Notes: generated by a model not told the origin, from the sequence alone. DNA of 64,000 nt from Magnolia sinica (GCF_029962835.1 NC_080584.1:83480862-83544861), one strand, 5' to 3'; counted from the stretch's first letter, positions 12,640 through 24,790 are shown. Numbers and translations: made by a program.

Positions 12640-13440
12640 CGCAATAGATAGTCATAAACCTAAAATAAATTTACTTAGGAAATTTTAACCATAGGTTAAT
12701 AGACATTTGTTTGTCGAATTTGGACCGTTGATTTTTTTTCTTTTTAGTAAATGTAGTCATTTGTTTGTTGAATTTGTATCATTGTTAACCTTATTTGGAT
12801 GGTTTGTTTGGGTCATATGTAAAGATACGTAGGGATTTTTTCTCAAGAATGTGAGGGTACAATCTAAGTTTCAAATTCATCATAATTTATCCGGGCCTTT
12901 CTATCACATAGGGTCATGATTCAATGAGAGAATGGAACACGTCTGGGAGATCCAAGCCATTCATTGTATGAACATGCCATATACCAGAAAGGGCTTTGAC
13001 AGAGCCACAGCGTATCAAGGCTACCGTACTCGGGTGGATTTTAACCCCCGGATTGCACCTTAAATGATGATCTAAACATTTCATATTCTAGATTCTATCC
13101 TAAAAGAGCGTCATCGAATAGGATGATTGTGTTTGAAGATGAATTGGAACATTTGAAAGTAAATTTTTAATAAGAAGAAGAAGAAAAAAAAAAGAAAAGA
13201 TCATCAAATAATAAAGCATGATTATAAGATCATAGCTTCTACATGATTATAAGATCATGTGAGCTGAATGTGCCCATTGGACTGTTCAAAGTCCTATTTC
13301 TAACCGTTGAATTTTCTGGTATCCCTCTCTCATTTATGGTGGAACAATGTTGATTTTAGTTTTTGCATAGTCGGCTCTAAATGAGAGAAGAGCTACTAGA
13401 AAATTCCATGATTGGAAATAAAATGTTGAGCAATTGAGGG
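12640..13440. other. AT-rich spacer, nothing recognised
   Basis: No splice-compatible open frame. A short direct repeat (ATGATTATAAGATCAT, near 13218 and 13242) and purine runs around 13170 are the only structure seen. Confidence 0.4.
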
Positions 13441-13519
13441 GTGAATGGATGATTTGGATATGTCACATCATGATGGGCCTATAAATATAAGTCAGACATT
13501 TCCGATCAAATTTTCAGGC

Positions 13520-13960
13520 CACCAGAAGCTATGTGGGGCCACTGCGATGTTTGTCCACCACGTCCATCAGTTTTGCAAGAAAATTTTAGGAGATGGGCCC
13601 AAAAATGATTTAAATCCAAAAATCAAGTGGACCACATTTAGGTAAATTCTTACCATAAAACCTCCTTGGGTCCTCTATAATGCTTATATATCATCCATAC
13701 CGTTCATAAGGTCATTCTTATTAGGATGAACCGAAAAAATAAAAAATTATCCTGATTAACAGCTTTTATGGCCCCACGTATGTTTCAACTGTGGAACTTC
13801 AATCCTCCATCGTATCAGTCACTTGAGTTTTAGATTTGGATCAGTATTGGTCTTATGTCCTGACATGATTGTTAAAACAAATTAAAGGGGCGGATTTCCC
13901 ATAAACATCATGATGGCCCCACATAAGTTCCTGTCATAGGAAGTTATGCAAAAGGCTTTG
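13520..13960. mobile_element. Diverged foldback element of the GTGGGGCCCAC family
   Basis: Contains TGTGGGGCCACTGCGATG, CCATCAGTTTTGCAAG, ATGGGCCCAAAAATG and CAAGTGGACCACATT in the left arm, and TTATGGCCCCACG and GTCTTATGTCCTGACATG on the right. It is older or more diverged than the 10936 copy. No genes. Confidence 0.5.
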
Positions 13961-14119
13961 GTAGGAAATTTACATCCTTGTTGGGCATAAATATTCACGG
14001 ACTTTCAAACAGGCTTAAAGACTATTAATGAGCTACTTACACAGTATTTATAAAAGAGATGTCAAACAACTTGGCATCCACCCAAGTTGAATCAATTCAA
14101 AGACTCAATTTCTCTTGAG

Positions 14120-14230
14120 GGACACCCTGATCCATAGCTCAAGTGGTAGATTGAGTGAAACATACCACGTTTTAACACTGAGGTCTTGGTATCAATTCTC
14201 CAGTGGGGGTGGCTAACAGTGAAGTGTGAA
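14120..14230 (+). mobile_element. tRNA-derived SINE-like sequence
   Basis: An A-box-like CATAGCTCAAGTGGTAGA and a B-box-like TTGGTATCAATTCTC are spaced as in tRNA-derived SINEs. A related fragment in reverse orientation lies at about 17560-17610 (GGAATCGATACCAAGACCTC). An (AAT)n run follows at about 14261-14282. Confidence 0.5.
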
Positions 14231-14289
14231 TTGACAGTGGGGTGTACTAACAACCTAACAAAATAATAATAATAATAATAATCTCTCAA

Positions 14290-15480
14290 GGGAATTGATC
14301 CAAGTCATCCAAATCAAAGGCAAGCCAACCAATTTGAAGGCTGCTTCTTTTACAATCCAAGTCTAGCTGACAATTCAGCCAAGGAATAAGCCAATCTGAG
14401 TTAACTCAGCGAGTTCCTGTGTCCAGTCACTAAAGCTGTCAATGAGAGGCAAATCCCTTTCCCCTCCAAACACTTCTTATCCAGACATCTCCCCCTCTGC
14501 CACTATAATCGATAGTACAATCAAGTTATGTAATAAGTGAGATAGGTGATGGAATGCTTTTCTTCCCCTACAGAATTTCTTCTATCAGTGCCGATGAAGG
14601 ATCGGACCATATTTCACAAAAGAAAATTTCTTATAAATCTGATCATATTAGAATTTGTCAGGAAGTACTCGGTACTACGATCATTGATCATTGGAGGAAC
14701 AATACCTAATCCTGAGTATGCTCCATAAACAGTCTCAACTAGATAAGACCTGTTGAGACCGACAAACTCAACCAACTCGATACAACTCACAGGGCTGAGT
14801 GGTCAAACAACTTCTATTGAGTAAAGCCATCAATATATGGGCAGTTAGTTCAACATGTCATTTTCACAAATATATGATGTAAGCTGCATTGGCCAATTGT
14901 ACCTCTAAAAAGTCTTGGTGAGGGGGTCAACTTTTAGAAAATGGTATCTGTCTTTCTCTTTAAGAAAGGCTTTTCCATCATTTCAGTTCTTTCCAATGAG
15001 GAGAAACATTACAATCTTTCTCAAGTAAAAACTTAAATCTACAAGGTTATTTTTGAATCCACATAATAAAAGAAAATTTCAAAATTTTATTATTCAATAA
15101 TTCTTAGACTTTTCAATTACATCATGTATAAAGAAAAAGTAAAATCCTTACTAGGAGTCTTAATTCAACTAAAATAAAATTTATCCAAAATAATATACTT
15201 TGATTACAAGCAATTTCTAAGAAAACTATGTATACTAAAACTCTAAAAACAAAGGAGATACATTAAAATTATAAATGATTAAAAATAATAAGTTTTTCCT
15301 AAAATCACAATTTTGAAACAAAAGTAAGCATTTTTCACCTGATCTACTATAGTGGTCAGTTGACCTTAGATGGCCCGCTACATAAAGATCTATAAGTCAT
15401 GGGTCCTGTGACAATACCTGGATCAAGATTTACACATGTTTTACAGTCTAGACTTCAAACAACAACTTCTCCATTGCCAA
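14290..15480. other. Spacer, no gene recognised
   Basis: About 1.2 kb of AT-rich DNA. The longest frame (60 codons at 14546) has no family signature. No terminal repeats were identified. Confidence 0.35.
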
Positions 15481-15799
15481 AGTGAATTTCTATGCTTCGA
15501 ACATTCTTGGGCCTAGTTACATCATGCCTTACATAGGACCGGGCGTGTATCTGACGGATTACTTTTGCTTCCGTTCAAGCTCTAATTCAATCTCACTCTC
15601 ATATCTCTCCTTTTTTCTTTTTTCTTTTTTGTGTTTGTGTGTGGCCCACAAAGCTCAGGCAACAAAGGTTGTGTGCGGTGTAAAGACTTTGCAGCATTCA
15701 ATTTATACATCTGACATTATTTCAAAAGTCAAGTGGGCCACAACACCAAATAAAGCAGAGATACATTACTCACCATTGAAATCACTTTCGTACTCCTCT

Positions 15800-15970
15800 C
15801 TCTTTTCACTGTGCCTACACCCTTTTCTTCTATCTCTGTCTCTTCTTCTCCTTCCTACTCAAATGCCAAACACCCTTTTCTTCTATCTCTGTCTCTTCTT
15901 CTCCTTCCTACTCAAATGCCAAACACCCTTTTCTTCTGTCTCTTCTTCTCCTTCTTACTCAAATGTCATA
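15800..15970. repeat. 53-bp minisatellite, about three units, CT-rich
   Basis: The unit AAACACCCTTTTCTTCTATC... TACTCAAATGCC occurs three times in tandem (third copy shortened by about 8 bp). It makes a 169-codon open frame rich in Ser/Leu (15482-15991), which I read as a by-product of the CT-rich repeat. Confidence 0.85.
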
Positions 15971-15999
15971 CATAATACAAATTATTTCTAATATTACTA

Positions 16000-16951
16000 A
16001 ATTTTTTGAGATTAACCAAATCATGAAATAGTCAAGTCAACCGAGTCTTCGACTCAATCCAACTCAAATATTAAGTTGAGCTTTGTGTTCTTGAACCATG
16101 CATTGCGTCCATTGACAACCACGAATTGGATTTTTAAGATCATCCAATGAATATGGTCCACAACTTGGACGGTCTGCATTTTCATACGCATAGGTATGCA
16201 TGCCATGTGTGTAGTAGATAAAGGCGAACAAAATCCCTATGGACAGATATTAAATTTCATATAATATGAGACAAGGAATCAAGAGAGACAAAACATCCAA
16301 ATGGTTGGCATTTGATTCTTCCATTAGTAAATCTAGTCAGGCATACCAACTCTAATTTGATTCCTTTTTTAAACCATACAATTGTCATTATAGTATTTTT
16401 ATAAATAGGATTTTATTTTAAGGGTTGATTATGTGTACTCTGCTAATTTCATCTTGAAAGGTATGTTCCTGGTCTCCCTTATGGCCCCTTATTAGACGAT
16501 CACACTCATCGAGTTTTTGCATTTGGTTGCTAATCATACTCATAGATGTGGCACATGGTCAAATATTCAAGATTTCCATCAATAGGGTCATCATATAAAC
16601 TGGCAGCATGGTATGTGTGATGCGAAAGAGAGATGATAGAAAAGGTGTGGCTATACAGCAGAGAAATTATGCGGGTTATATATAAAGGACGGCTTGAATA
16701 TAACAAATGCATCACAGTGGATCACGCAATGCTTTTTGTTGGATGCACCTTGCATTGGTTAGGGCTATACATAGAGGGGAATCTTATGGTGGGCCACTTG
16801 GATGAAATAAATCAAAGGACAAAGTTGCCCTCATTGAAAGGCTACGCACACCTTGCTGGGCTTGCTCTCATGCACAGTTGAACCCTATTGAACCTTCTTG
16901 TTTTTTTTTGGATTAGCTTGTTAGTACACACCCTCACTGTCCCTACACACT
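16000..16951. other. Spacer, no gene recognised
   Basis: Mixed sequence with GGTGGGCCACTT-type words typical of this genome's repeats. An 82-codon frame at 16633-16881 overlaps such a word and has no recognisable domain. Confidence 0.35.
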
Positions 16952-17544
16952 TAGGGGTGTACACCAAGTTGAGCTGGCCTCAGCTTGACTCAGCTCGGCC
17001 ACCAGCTGACCCCAGCTTGAACTCAACTCAACTCGGTCTTTGAGCCCAGCCCGACTGGCCAGCTCGACTTGGTTCGGTCAGCAGCTTGGGCTAGTTCGAG
17101 CTGAGTTCAAGCCAAAATCAAGCATTTGCGGCATTTTCACAAACACATGTTGTGCACTTTCAATTTCTCACTGTATGTAAAAAAACTAGCAGCTGTTTAG
17201 AAGTATTTCATCAAACACCTTGTAGGCAACATCAAAATCAAGAAAAAATGATATTTGTTTCATATACATACCTTCCTCGCCACTAGCCAATACTTTGTTG
17301 AGTCATTTCATCAAACACTTGGTGAGAAACATCAATATCAAAGTCACTGAGTCACCAAACTAGTTCGATTCGAGTTGGGGTTCAATCCGAGTTGAGTCAA
17401 GCTCGAACTCGGTTCAAAAAAAATTTTAAGCTCAAAAAATCAGCTCGACACGGCTCGAACTCAATTTCAAACCGAGCTGAATCCAGCTTTTTCGAGTTGA
17501 GTCGAGCAAGCTCACTGAGCTAACTCGGTTCGTGTACACCCCTA
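16952..17544. mobile_element. hAT-like nonautonomous element, TAGGGGTGTACAC family, copy 2
   Basis: Ends TAGGGGTGTACAC and GTGTACACCCCTA are perfect 13-bp inverted repeats. Flanks TACACACT (16944-16951) and TACACATT (17545-17552) form an 8-bp target duplication with one mismatch, as expected for hAT. The subterminal regions are rich in AGCTCG/CGAGCT words. It is internally related to 10002-10828 in the opposite orientation and has no coding capacity. Confidence 0.82.
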
Positions 17545-17664
17545 TACACATTTCAGTGTTAGCCACCCCCACTAGGAATCGATACCAAGACCTCATTGTT
17601 GAAACAAGGTAACCCTATTGAACCTGACTGTGCATATATGACCAAACCCAACCTAGCCCAAAAC

Positions 17665-17980
17665 CTGTGACCTTGTGGCCCACAAAAAAGTTTTTAACGG
17701 TCGATTACCACTGTTTCCTGCATCATGCTGAGATTTGGATCGGCTTTGCTTTTAGGATCATACCTTAAAATAAGTTTTCAAAACGGATGGACGGCGTGGA
17801 TATAAGACATATACATCACTGTGGGCCTTATTGTCAAGGATCCCACCCATCTCGGTGCATCCAGATCCACCGAAGCCATCCCCACGACAAATCCACTCCG
17901 TCCATCAGTTTCACAGGACCACAATAGAACATGATTCTAAAAATCAGGCAAACCCAAATCTCAGGTGGGCCACACTACAC
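17665..17980. mobile_element. Foldback-family half arms, two in succession
   Basis: The first half (AAAGTTTTTAACGG, CACTGTTTCCTGCATC, CAAAACGGATGGACGG, CATCACTGTGGGCC) is a right arm. It is followed directly by a left arm of a related subtype (CCACTCCGTCCATCAGTTTC, CAGGTGGGCCACACTACACG). Confidence 0.5.
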
Positions 17981-18779
17981 GAAACAGAGACTTTATGATG
18001 GCCCTAGGAGCTTAGGATTACAGGTGGGCACCACCATATACATGGCTGTAGTTGATCAGTTCCTCCCAAATTAACCAGACCTTTAAGCGTAAGTTCTTGG
18101 GTGATAATAATCCATTAGTGGGTCCCACGATTTGGGCGGCTGGGATCTGTAGTAGAAGCCACGTGTACGGTGGGGTGATTGCGATGCAATCTATAAATGA
18201 CAATAGATGTAATATACGTAATTAGCAGTGTGATGATTTACAGTTAATTGCACCACTGAACTTAGAAAGTGTAAGCTGTATTGAATGAAATTACAATAAA
18301 GATTGAGGAAATCAAGAGCTATCAAAGGAACGTAGAAACTTAGAAATTTCAATGAAGAGTAATATAAGTGTATGGGAAGCTTTCCATACACATGCTAGCA
18401 TTTGGATTTTTTGTCATCAAAATCACTAATCGGGACCGTTCATTAGGTCCATCCTAATCATATTAGTATACCTTCAAGAAATAGTACTGATTGGTAATTT
18501 GAAAACTTCCAATAATTAATCCCATGGAGAAGTGGATGGGGAAGATAGTTATTAGAAGAAATGTCCCGTTAGGGGTTTACGGGACTATCGAAGTGTTACA
18601 ATTTTTGTACGTTAGTGGAAGAAGTGGAATGGACGGTCCAGATTGGTGATGTGAATGGTAACAAGTTAAAATGCAACTAGTGCACCAAAAGGTTTTGGTA
18701 CACTTAAGTTCAATAGGTGATTTCTCTTCGATAAAAGGCCTTATAGCCATTGCTCAAAGCTACGTAGTTCTTCCATGCG

Positions 18780-18811
<32 letters not shown>

Positions 18812-18888
18812 GCAATGTTCGAAGGAAGCATGGTAGGGAGGCTAAGAAGATGGCTGACGAGTGTTTTTGCTTGTTGTATTACCAAGCA

Positions 18889-18936
<48 letters not shown>

Positions 18937-19077
18937 GGTGGAGCTATGTGGGACCCGTCTCAACTTTTGTACATGGTGTGGCCTACCTAAGTCATGGATT
19001 GACTTGATTTTTAAGCCCATGGCCTCTGGTGGTAGATTTTTGACAAACATGATGGTCGACCTCCTAGTACCATTTCC

Positions 19078-19141
<64 letters not shown>
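18780..19141. repeat. Cluster of compound microsatellites (CT)n, (CT)n(TA)n, (TA)n(GA)n
   Basis: A (CT)n run at about 18780-18808, a compound (CT)n(TA)n at about 18896-18937, and a compound (TA)n(GA)n at about 19078-19140. The last two are reverse complements of each other and flank about 140 bp. Ser/Leu and Arg/Glu-rich open frames here are artefacts of the repeat. Confidence 0.9.
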
Positions 19142-19144
<3 letters not shown>

Positions 19145-19485
19145 TCCTTAGGGTGGAGCCCATGGGAACTACCCATGAGCTCGACCGCATAGAACTTTTT
19201 CCCATGTATACATATATACATTGTGTGTGTCCCACTTGGATGAGGGGTCGGATTAGGTTTCAGTGCATCCAAAACTCAGGTGGGCCTCACAAAGTGCTTT
19301 TATATGTTTTAGGGATGTCTTCACATGGTTGTAGATGGTATGGCCCACTTGAGTTCTGTATACAGTTGATTTTTGGCATATCCCATAACCTAAAAGGGAC
19401 CCATCAAATGCATGGTGTTAATGTTAGACACACATCAAGGTGGGTCCCACACAGCTCGACCTCCTGGGAAGTTCCACTATATCAC
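19142..19485. mobile_element. Palindromic GTGGGACCCAC-type element
   Basis: The left end has GGGAACTACCCATGAGCTCG and the right end GTGGGTCCCACACAGCTCGA followed by GGGAAGTTCC, imperfect inverted copies. The interior has CAGGTGGGCCTCAC and ATGGCCCACTTGAGTTC. It resembles other noncoding foldback repeats in this window. Confidence 0.45.
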
Positions 19486-20231
19486 CAGATCATGGCCCGA
19501 GCAGTAAACGGCTGAAAACTCATAAATGTTGTGTATATATTCGGCCGGAGGATCATATAGCGTTTCAAGTTCATACAAGTGGGCCCCTAACACTGATTAC
19601 TTACCGTTGATATTATAGATGCATCAAAACTCGTATTTGGGAAGATTTTAACCTCTCGTTTGATGGGCCATAAAATAGAATGGGAAGAAAGAAAACACAA
19701 AAACAGCCTAACGTGCAAATCAATGTGTGGGGCCATCATGATATTTTGATGACATCCAATCCTTCCATCATGTGCACCATCTAATTATGTTCTTGTCATC
19801 CAAAAATCTTGCTGATCCAAAACTCAGGTGGGCCACACCACAGGGAACAGTTCGGATAGGGACACCATCAGTAAAAACCTTCTATATTATATGTGGAACT
19901 CACCTTGTTCATTATATGTTCTAATCCATTTAGAAGATTCGTTGGATGAATGGACACCCATTAGATCAGACCATTCCCAAGGTCAGGTGGGCCACTACAC
20001 GTGATTTTAGAGGTTTTAGGTGTGATTTTACATGATGGGTCCACCTATGTTTTGGATGAACCGGATGTTTTGTGATCCAAGGATAACAGGAGGGACCCAC
20101 ATGATGGACAGATTAGATGTCATGAAAACATTACAGTGGGTCCTACATATTATCCTAAGAAACGTCTGTATATTGAATCAGGCTCTTCTCGATTAACCAT
20201 CTATTTTACAGCCAATAATTGAAGGGTCAGG

Positions 20232-20843
20232 ACTTGTACACGAGTCGAGTTATCTCGGTCAGCTCACTCGACTCGGAAAAGCTTAACTCATCTTGGGATT
20301 TCGGACCGAACCAAGTTTCAAAATTTCGAGATGAGTTTAAGCTTGCCCAAGCTTGACTCAACTCGGCTCGAACCTCAACTCGAATCGAATCGGGTTGATA
20401 ACTCAGATCGACTCAGGTCGATGACTCAGTTATTTTTATCTTGGTGTTGTTTAACAAGTGTTTGATGAAATGACTCGATGAAGAGTTGTTTCAAATGTGT
20501 ACATTCTCCCCATAATTGCCTAGTGGAGATGAAGAAATGAATACAAAACAAATTACTTTAAAAAAAAAAATCTTTATACTACAAAACTGCCCTTATATCT
20601 TGTTTTATATGCTGCTTGCTGAGTAGTTAACGAAATTCTTATAAAATATTGTTACTGTTTTGCATTTTGTGAGAGATTGAAGATGCATTATATATATTCG
20701 AGAAATGTCTCACAAGCTCGAACTCTGCTCGAACAGAGCCAAGCTGGTTAGCTGGGCTTGGGCCCTAACCGAGCTAAGTTCAAGCTGGGGTTAACTACTG
20801 GCCGAGCTGAGCCGTGCCAAGCTCGACTCGGTTGGATCTACCC
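20232..20843. mobile_element. hAT-like element, TAGGGGTGTACAC family, diverged copy 3
   Basis: The left part has GTACACGAGTCGAGTTATCT and the interior has AAGTGTTTGATGAAATGACT and ATTTTGTGAGAGATTGAAGA, both shared with copies 1 and 2. The right part has AGCTCGACTCGGTTGGATC. The termini are eroded, so boundaries are approximate. Confidence 0.6.
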
Positions 20844-21060
20844 ATATAAGATACTTTTGGTGTATGCCTCATATATAAAGGGTCACTAGCCATTGTTATA
20901 TATGGCCCCACATGATACACTGATTTGATATCATGTGCATATCACGGTGGGCCCCACTCGTTGGAAATTATTCTTAACCCACAAAGCATTGTACTGGATC
21001 CAGCTTCTGCATGCTAACTCATTTTCCATGCAACAACACGTCGTGTGTCCCACCAATCTT

Positions 21061-21168
21061 CTGCAGATATCCAATCCACCACACATTGCCACCCTTCAGC
21101 AGATATCCAATCCACCACACATTGCCACCCTTCAGCAGATATCCAATCCACCACACATTGCCACCCTT
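21061..21168. repeat. 33-bp minisatellite, three units, just upstream of the small gene
   Basis: The unit CAGATATCCAATCCACCACA...CACCCTT is repeated three times with almost no change. It is flanked by two copies of GTGTGTCCCACCAATCTT (about 21043 and 21190), showing that a slightly larger block was duplicated. The repeat makes open frames in several phases. Confidence 0.92.
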
Positions 21169-21170
21169 CT

Positions 21171-22449
21171 ATGGCGAGCGATCCCGTCGTGTGTCCCACC
21201 AATCTTGTCCATATCACACCGTCTGATCGAAATTCAAACATGGAAGATTCAATCAACGACAGCGATGATACAGATGCAGATATATACAATGGCCAAACTG
21301 AATTTTGGGAGCTGGTATTTTGTAAAGGGGACACTGATCATATCGAAAAGATCATCCACGTTGATTTGGACAAGGATATTGATTCAACAGAACCATCTAA
21401 CGGTTCTGATTCTAGTTCCAGCAAACATAAGGATGCCGATCATCGTCGAGGTGAACACGGCGGGACAGACCATGATCGAACGGCTCCCGGCTCGACGTTC
21501 CTCACTCAAGAATGTCCACGTGTGCCGAGTTTCTCACGGTTAGTATCGGCGACGGGCCCGATCGGAAGATGTCCGGTTAGATCTTCTCCTGGGTCAGATT
21601 GCATCATCAGGGATGAGGGTGGCCCATTTGAATTCCCAACGTGAGTGCAACACAATCATGTGGTGATCTTGAGTTTGGAAGATGATCACACATGAAACAC
21701 CCATAACATAGTCTCGCTATGGCCGAATCTTATCGCTGATGAGAAGTGGACCCCACTATCCATCATCAACTCAATTGAAGGTGGTAAGATTTACCCATAG
21801 TGGAATCTTGCTGTTGGTGTTTCACTACAGATAATTCAAAGTTTGAGGAATGATCATATGCGAGAACTCAACGATCCCAGCCATCCATTTGGATTTGCCA
21901 TGATCTTTTTGGACACCACCATGAAGAAATCACACTAATAAACGGACGGTCAGCATTTAAATAAGATCCAACCATGAACACTATCATCCATTTAGTGGGT
22001 CCCCTTCGGGGTGGCTTATGATTCTTAAGAACTGCTTGGATCAGATGATGATAACCATCTGATCTATGGTTTTGAAAAATGAACAGTCACATGAAATACG
22101 CAGCATCCAGATGGTCAGGCTCATCCAACGGCTGTGATTTGTAGATGGTAGCTTGGAAAGATCAGGCCCAAATGAATAAACGGTTTATATGAATGATTGG
22201 ACCGTCTACCTGCCCCCAAGTTACGATTAGTTGCATATGATCATTCTCTTCAATTCACAGCTTTCTCTCCCTCACGTGCTTGCTTTCAAGATACACGTGT
22301 GACTTTAGAAATTGATTTTTTGTTGTTTGGCTTCCTGTAGATTGCGAAGGGAGTGGAATGGCAGCCCAACGAGAATGCCAAACGCGAATCGCAAGCAATG
22401 GAAGAAGCAACGGCGTTGCAGGTTCTCTCAAGTCTGGTGGCATATTTGA
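21171..22449 (+). CDS. Small acidic/basic plant protein, possibly gar2-related family, two exons
   Basis: Exon 1 is 21171-21640 (donor GTGAGT) and exon 2 is 22341-22449 (acceptor CTGTAG). Joined they give 192 aa, stop included at 22447-22449. The N-terminal half is acidic and Ser/Asp-rich (MEDSINDSDDTDADIYNG, with QTEFWELVF). The C-terminus, spanning the junction, reads FEFPTLREWNGSPTRM and then a strongly basic tail (KQWKKQRRCRF). The FPxLxxEWNxSPxRM-like motif recalls a plant-specific family annotated in Arabidopsis as 18S pre-ribosomal assembly gar2-related; this match is from memory and its role is unknown. The start at 21171 (MASDP) is chosen because the frame further upstream runs into a minisatellite; earlier exons are possible. 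A foldback repeat begins about 30 bp after the stop. Confidence 0.6.
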
Positions 22450-22478
22450 ATAGAAAGCAATTTGGTCTGGCCGTGACC

Positions 22479-22883
22479 GTGGGGCCCACCTTGATGTATG
22501 TGCTGTATATCCATGCCGTACATCCGTTTGGTCAGCTCATTTTAGGACATGGGCCCAAAAATAAATCACATTCAAATCTCAAGTGGACCACACCACAGGA
22601 AACAGTGGTGATGGAAATCTCACCATAAAAAACTTCCTAGGGCCCACCGTAATGCTTATATGCCATCCAACCTGTTGATAAGGACACAAAAGACCTGGAT
22701 GAAGGAAAAATACAAATATCAGCTTCATCCAAAACTTTGATGGCCCACAAGAAGTTTTTAATGGTAGGTATTCAATCAACACTGTTTCCTGTGGTGTGGT
22801 CCACCTGAGATTTGGATATCCTTCGTTTTCGGGCGCACTTCCTAAATTGACCCGGCAAAACAGATGGACGGCATGGATGTACA
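22479..22883. mobile_element. GTGGGGCCCAC foldback element at the 3' end of the small gene
   Basis: The left arm begins GTGGGGCCCACCTTGATGTA and includes CAAGTGGACCACACCACAGG. The centre carries AATATCAGCTTCATCCAAAA. The right arm mirrors the left through CCTGTGGTGTGGTCCACCTG and GATGGACGGCATGGATGTAC, then stops before the expected terminal GTGGGCC. It probably lies in the 3' UTR or immediate downstream region of the gene ending at 22449. Confidence 0.8.
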
Positions 22884-22899
22884 TCTTTTTAGTTTATGA

Positions 22900-24790
22900 C
22901 TCGTTTGGAATGGGCCCCATTTTTTGGACGGTTTAGATTAAGTTATAAGATGGGCCACTTGTACAGTTTGTTTTGAACCATCACGATGTCTGGCGATCAA
23001 ACGTTTTCTCTACGAAGAGATGTTAGCATTGCTCGAAATTAGTGGACCCCTTGTGGATGGGCCACATTTCCAAATTCATAGGAACAATCTCAACCATCCG
23101 ATTTCTCTTGTTGGATCCTAGACTCATCTTGCTTTTTTCTGTCCCACTGATTTTCACAAATATTGCGTAGATTTTGAAAATCTCGTGATATTAACATTGC
23201 AAGATTTCCAATATCTCAGCACTGATTTATTTTCTCGTGCTAATTATAGCGAAATAATAGAAAATGAATCGAGAAATTTCGTCTCTATGGCTCCCATCTG
23301 GCGGGACCAAAGGTTTGGACGGCCTAGATTAATTTGCTCGTTCTCAAGCACATGGGATTCTTATGAGGGTCCAATTCAAGGGCTGGGATCTTCCCAATTG
23401 GGAAATTTCCTGTTCTTGGACCATAATATCAAGTTTAGAGCCGTTGAACCATGGACCCCACCTGTACAAACCGAGAAACGAAAAAATGCTCTCGTGTACG
23501 AGGTTTTGATGGCCCCGTGTTATTCATCTGAGCAGTAAATATGGTGGGCCCCACATGTATGCATTGAATTTGGACCATTGGCGAGTTTTTCTAAACCCTC
23601 CAATCCCTACTCTCAAGGCCACAAGCAATCGAACATCTGATGGAGGAGATACTGGTGCATTGTCCATCTCATGATGGAAGCCACCAAATGAACGGCTTAG
23701 ATCAAAAAATGGTGGGCCACTCAAAAGTACCCTCATTACTCACGTTTCTTCAAAACAAGCACACCATACTGACAGTTCTTTTGCGTAGTGAAAGGTTGCA
23801 TTGAATAAATAATAATTAAAAAAAAAAAAAAAAACTAATTAATTTAAATTGTAGTGGGCCATGGTGACATATGGAGGAGATACTGGTGCATTGTCCCCAA
23901 GATTGCATTAGGCAATGAATGGTCACTCATCTTTTGCTAAAAAATGATCCGAACCATTCAAAAAGGTGAATAAGAAAGTAAAACTGTTAGGGCCATTTGG
24001 GAGCTTGTATTTGAAATGCATTGTATAACAAATCAAGGAGAATGCATTGAAATAAAAATTCTCTAGTAAGATCATATGTGATATTTGATAGAATGATTGT
24101 AATAAACTTATTGAAATACATATTTCGGCAAAAAAATGATGAGATTTTGAGCCTCAAGGCAACAAGCATAGGATCAGGAACAAGCAACTCACTAATGTTT
24201 TTCAACCGTCGGTTTACATGGCCAATTTTTGGATCATTCAGATCATTCTATTAACATAACATTACTCAGTGTGCCATGATAGATTAGTAGCCTAGTAGCA
24301 CCTTTGTCATACGTTCAACTCTCCAACCTTTAAGAAAAGCCGAAAAAGGCATTTGATTCCGAATGCACTCAAATACACTCAAAACCATGTGTTTTTGCTC
24401 ATGGCCTAAGCACTGTGGGACCTAGCTCTCGAATGGTTCATATCACGTACAACATGCCAAAGGACTTCAAAACTATATTTTATTATAGGAGAGACACCAA
24501 AAAGTACAGCAAGCAACAACATCCAACAGATTCACATACATACAATACAACCGTCCCAGAGATAATGTGCAGTGGGACCCACATTAAGAATGATGAGACA
24601 ACAAGAATTCACAATACAGCAGCCTCTGGAATCAAATAATAAAAATAAGACAAGAAAGAACGGGAAAAAACAAAAAAAAATAAAAAAAACTCATCTTGGT
24701 TTGTGATACTGTCTTCAAAGATCTCGAAGCTTCAGTGTTTACTAACCAAACGCAGGAAACGCAGGAAGAATGGGAGCAAAATGTACTATA
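22900..24790. other. Spacer between the small gene and katanin p80
   Basis: GGGCC/GGCCC-rich repeat debris up to about 23750, including a 117-codon frame (23185-23538) with no recognisable domain. AT-rich DNA follows. A word AGGAGATACTGGTGCATTGTC occurs twice (about 23644 and 23876), a partial duplication. Confidence 0.4.

Noticed and set aside
18760-19272. 170-codon frame rich in Ser/Leu and Tyr/Ile
   Set aside because: Composed of translated (CT)n and (TA)n microsatellites; opposite-strand and shifted frames are equally open.
20935-21543. 202-codon frame overlapping the small gene in another phase
   Set aside because: The alternative phase that splices to FPTLREWNGSPTRM keeps a conserved-looking motif and acidic composition; this frame does not.
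22353-22628. 91-codon frame WQPNENAKRESQ... continuing into the foldback repeat
   Set aside because: It is a shifted phase of exon 2 and runs into repeat DNA; the phase set by exon 1 ends at 22449.
23185-23538. 117-codon frame
   Set aside because: No recognisable domain, and it overlaps GGCCTAGATT/GGACCC-type repeat words common in the spacer DNA.
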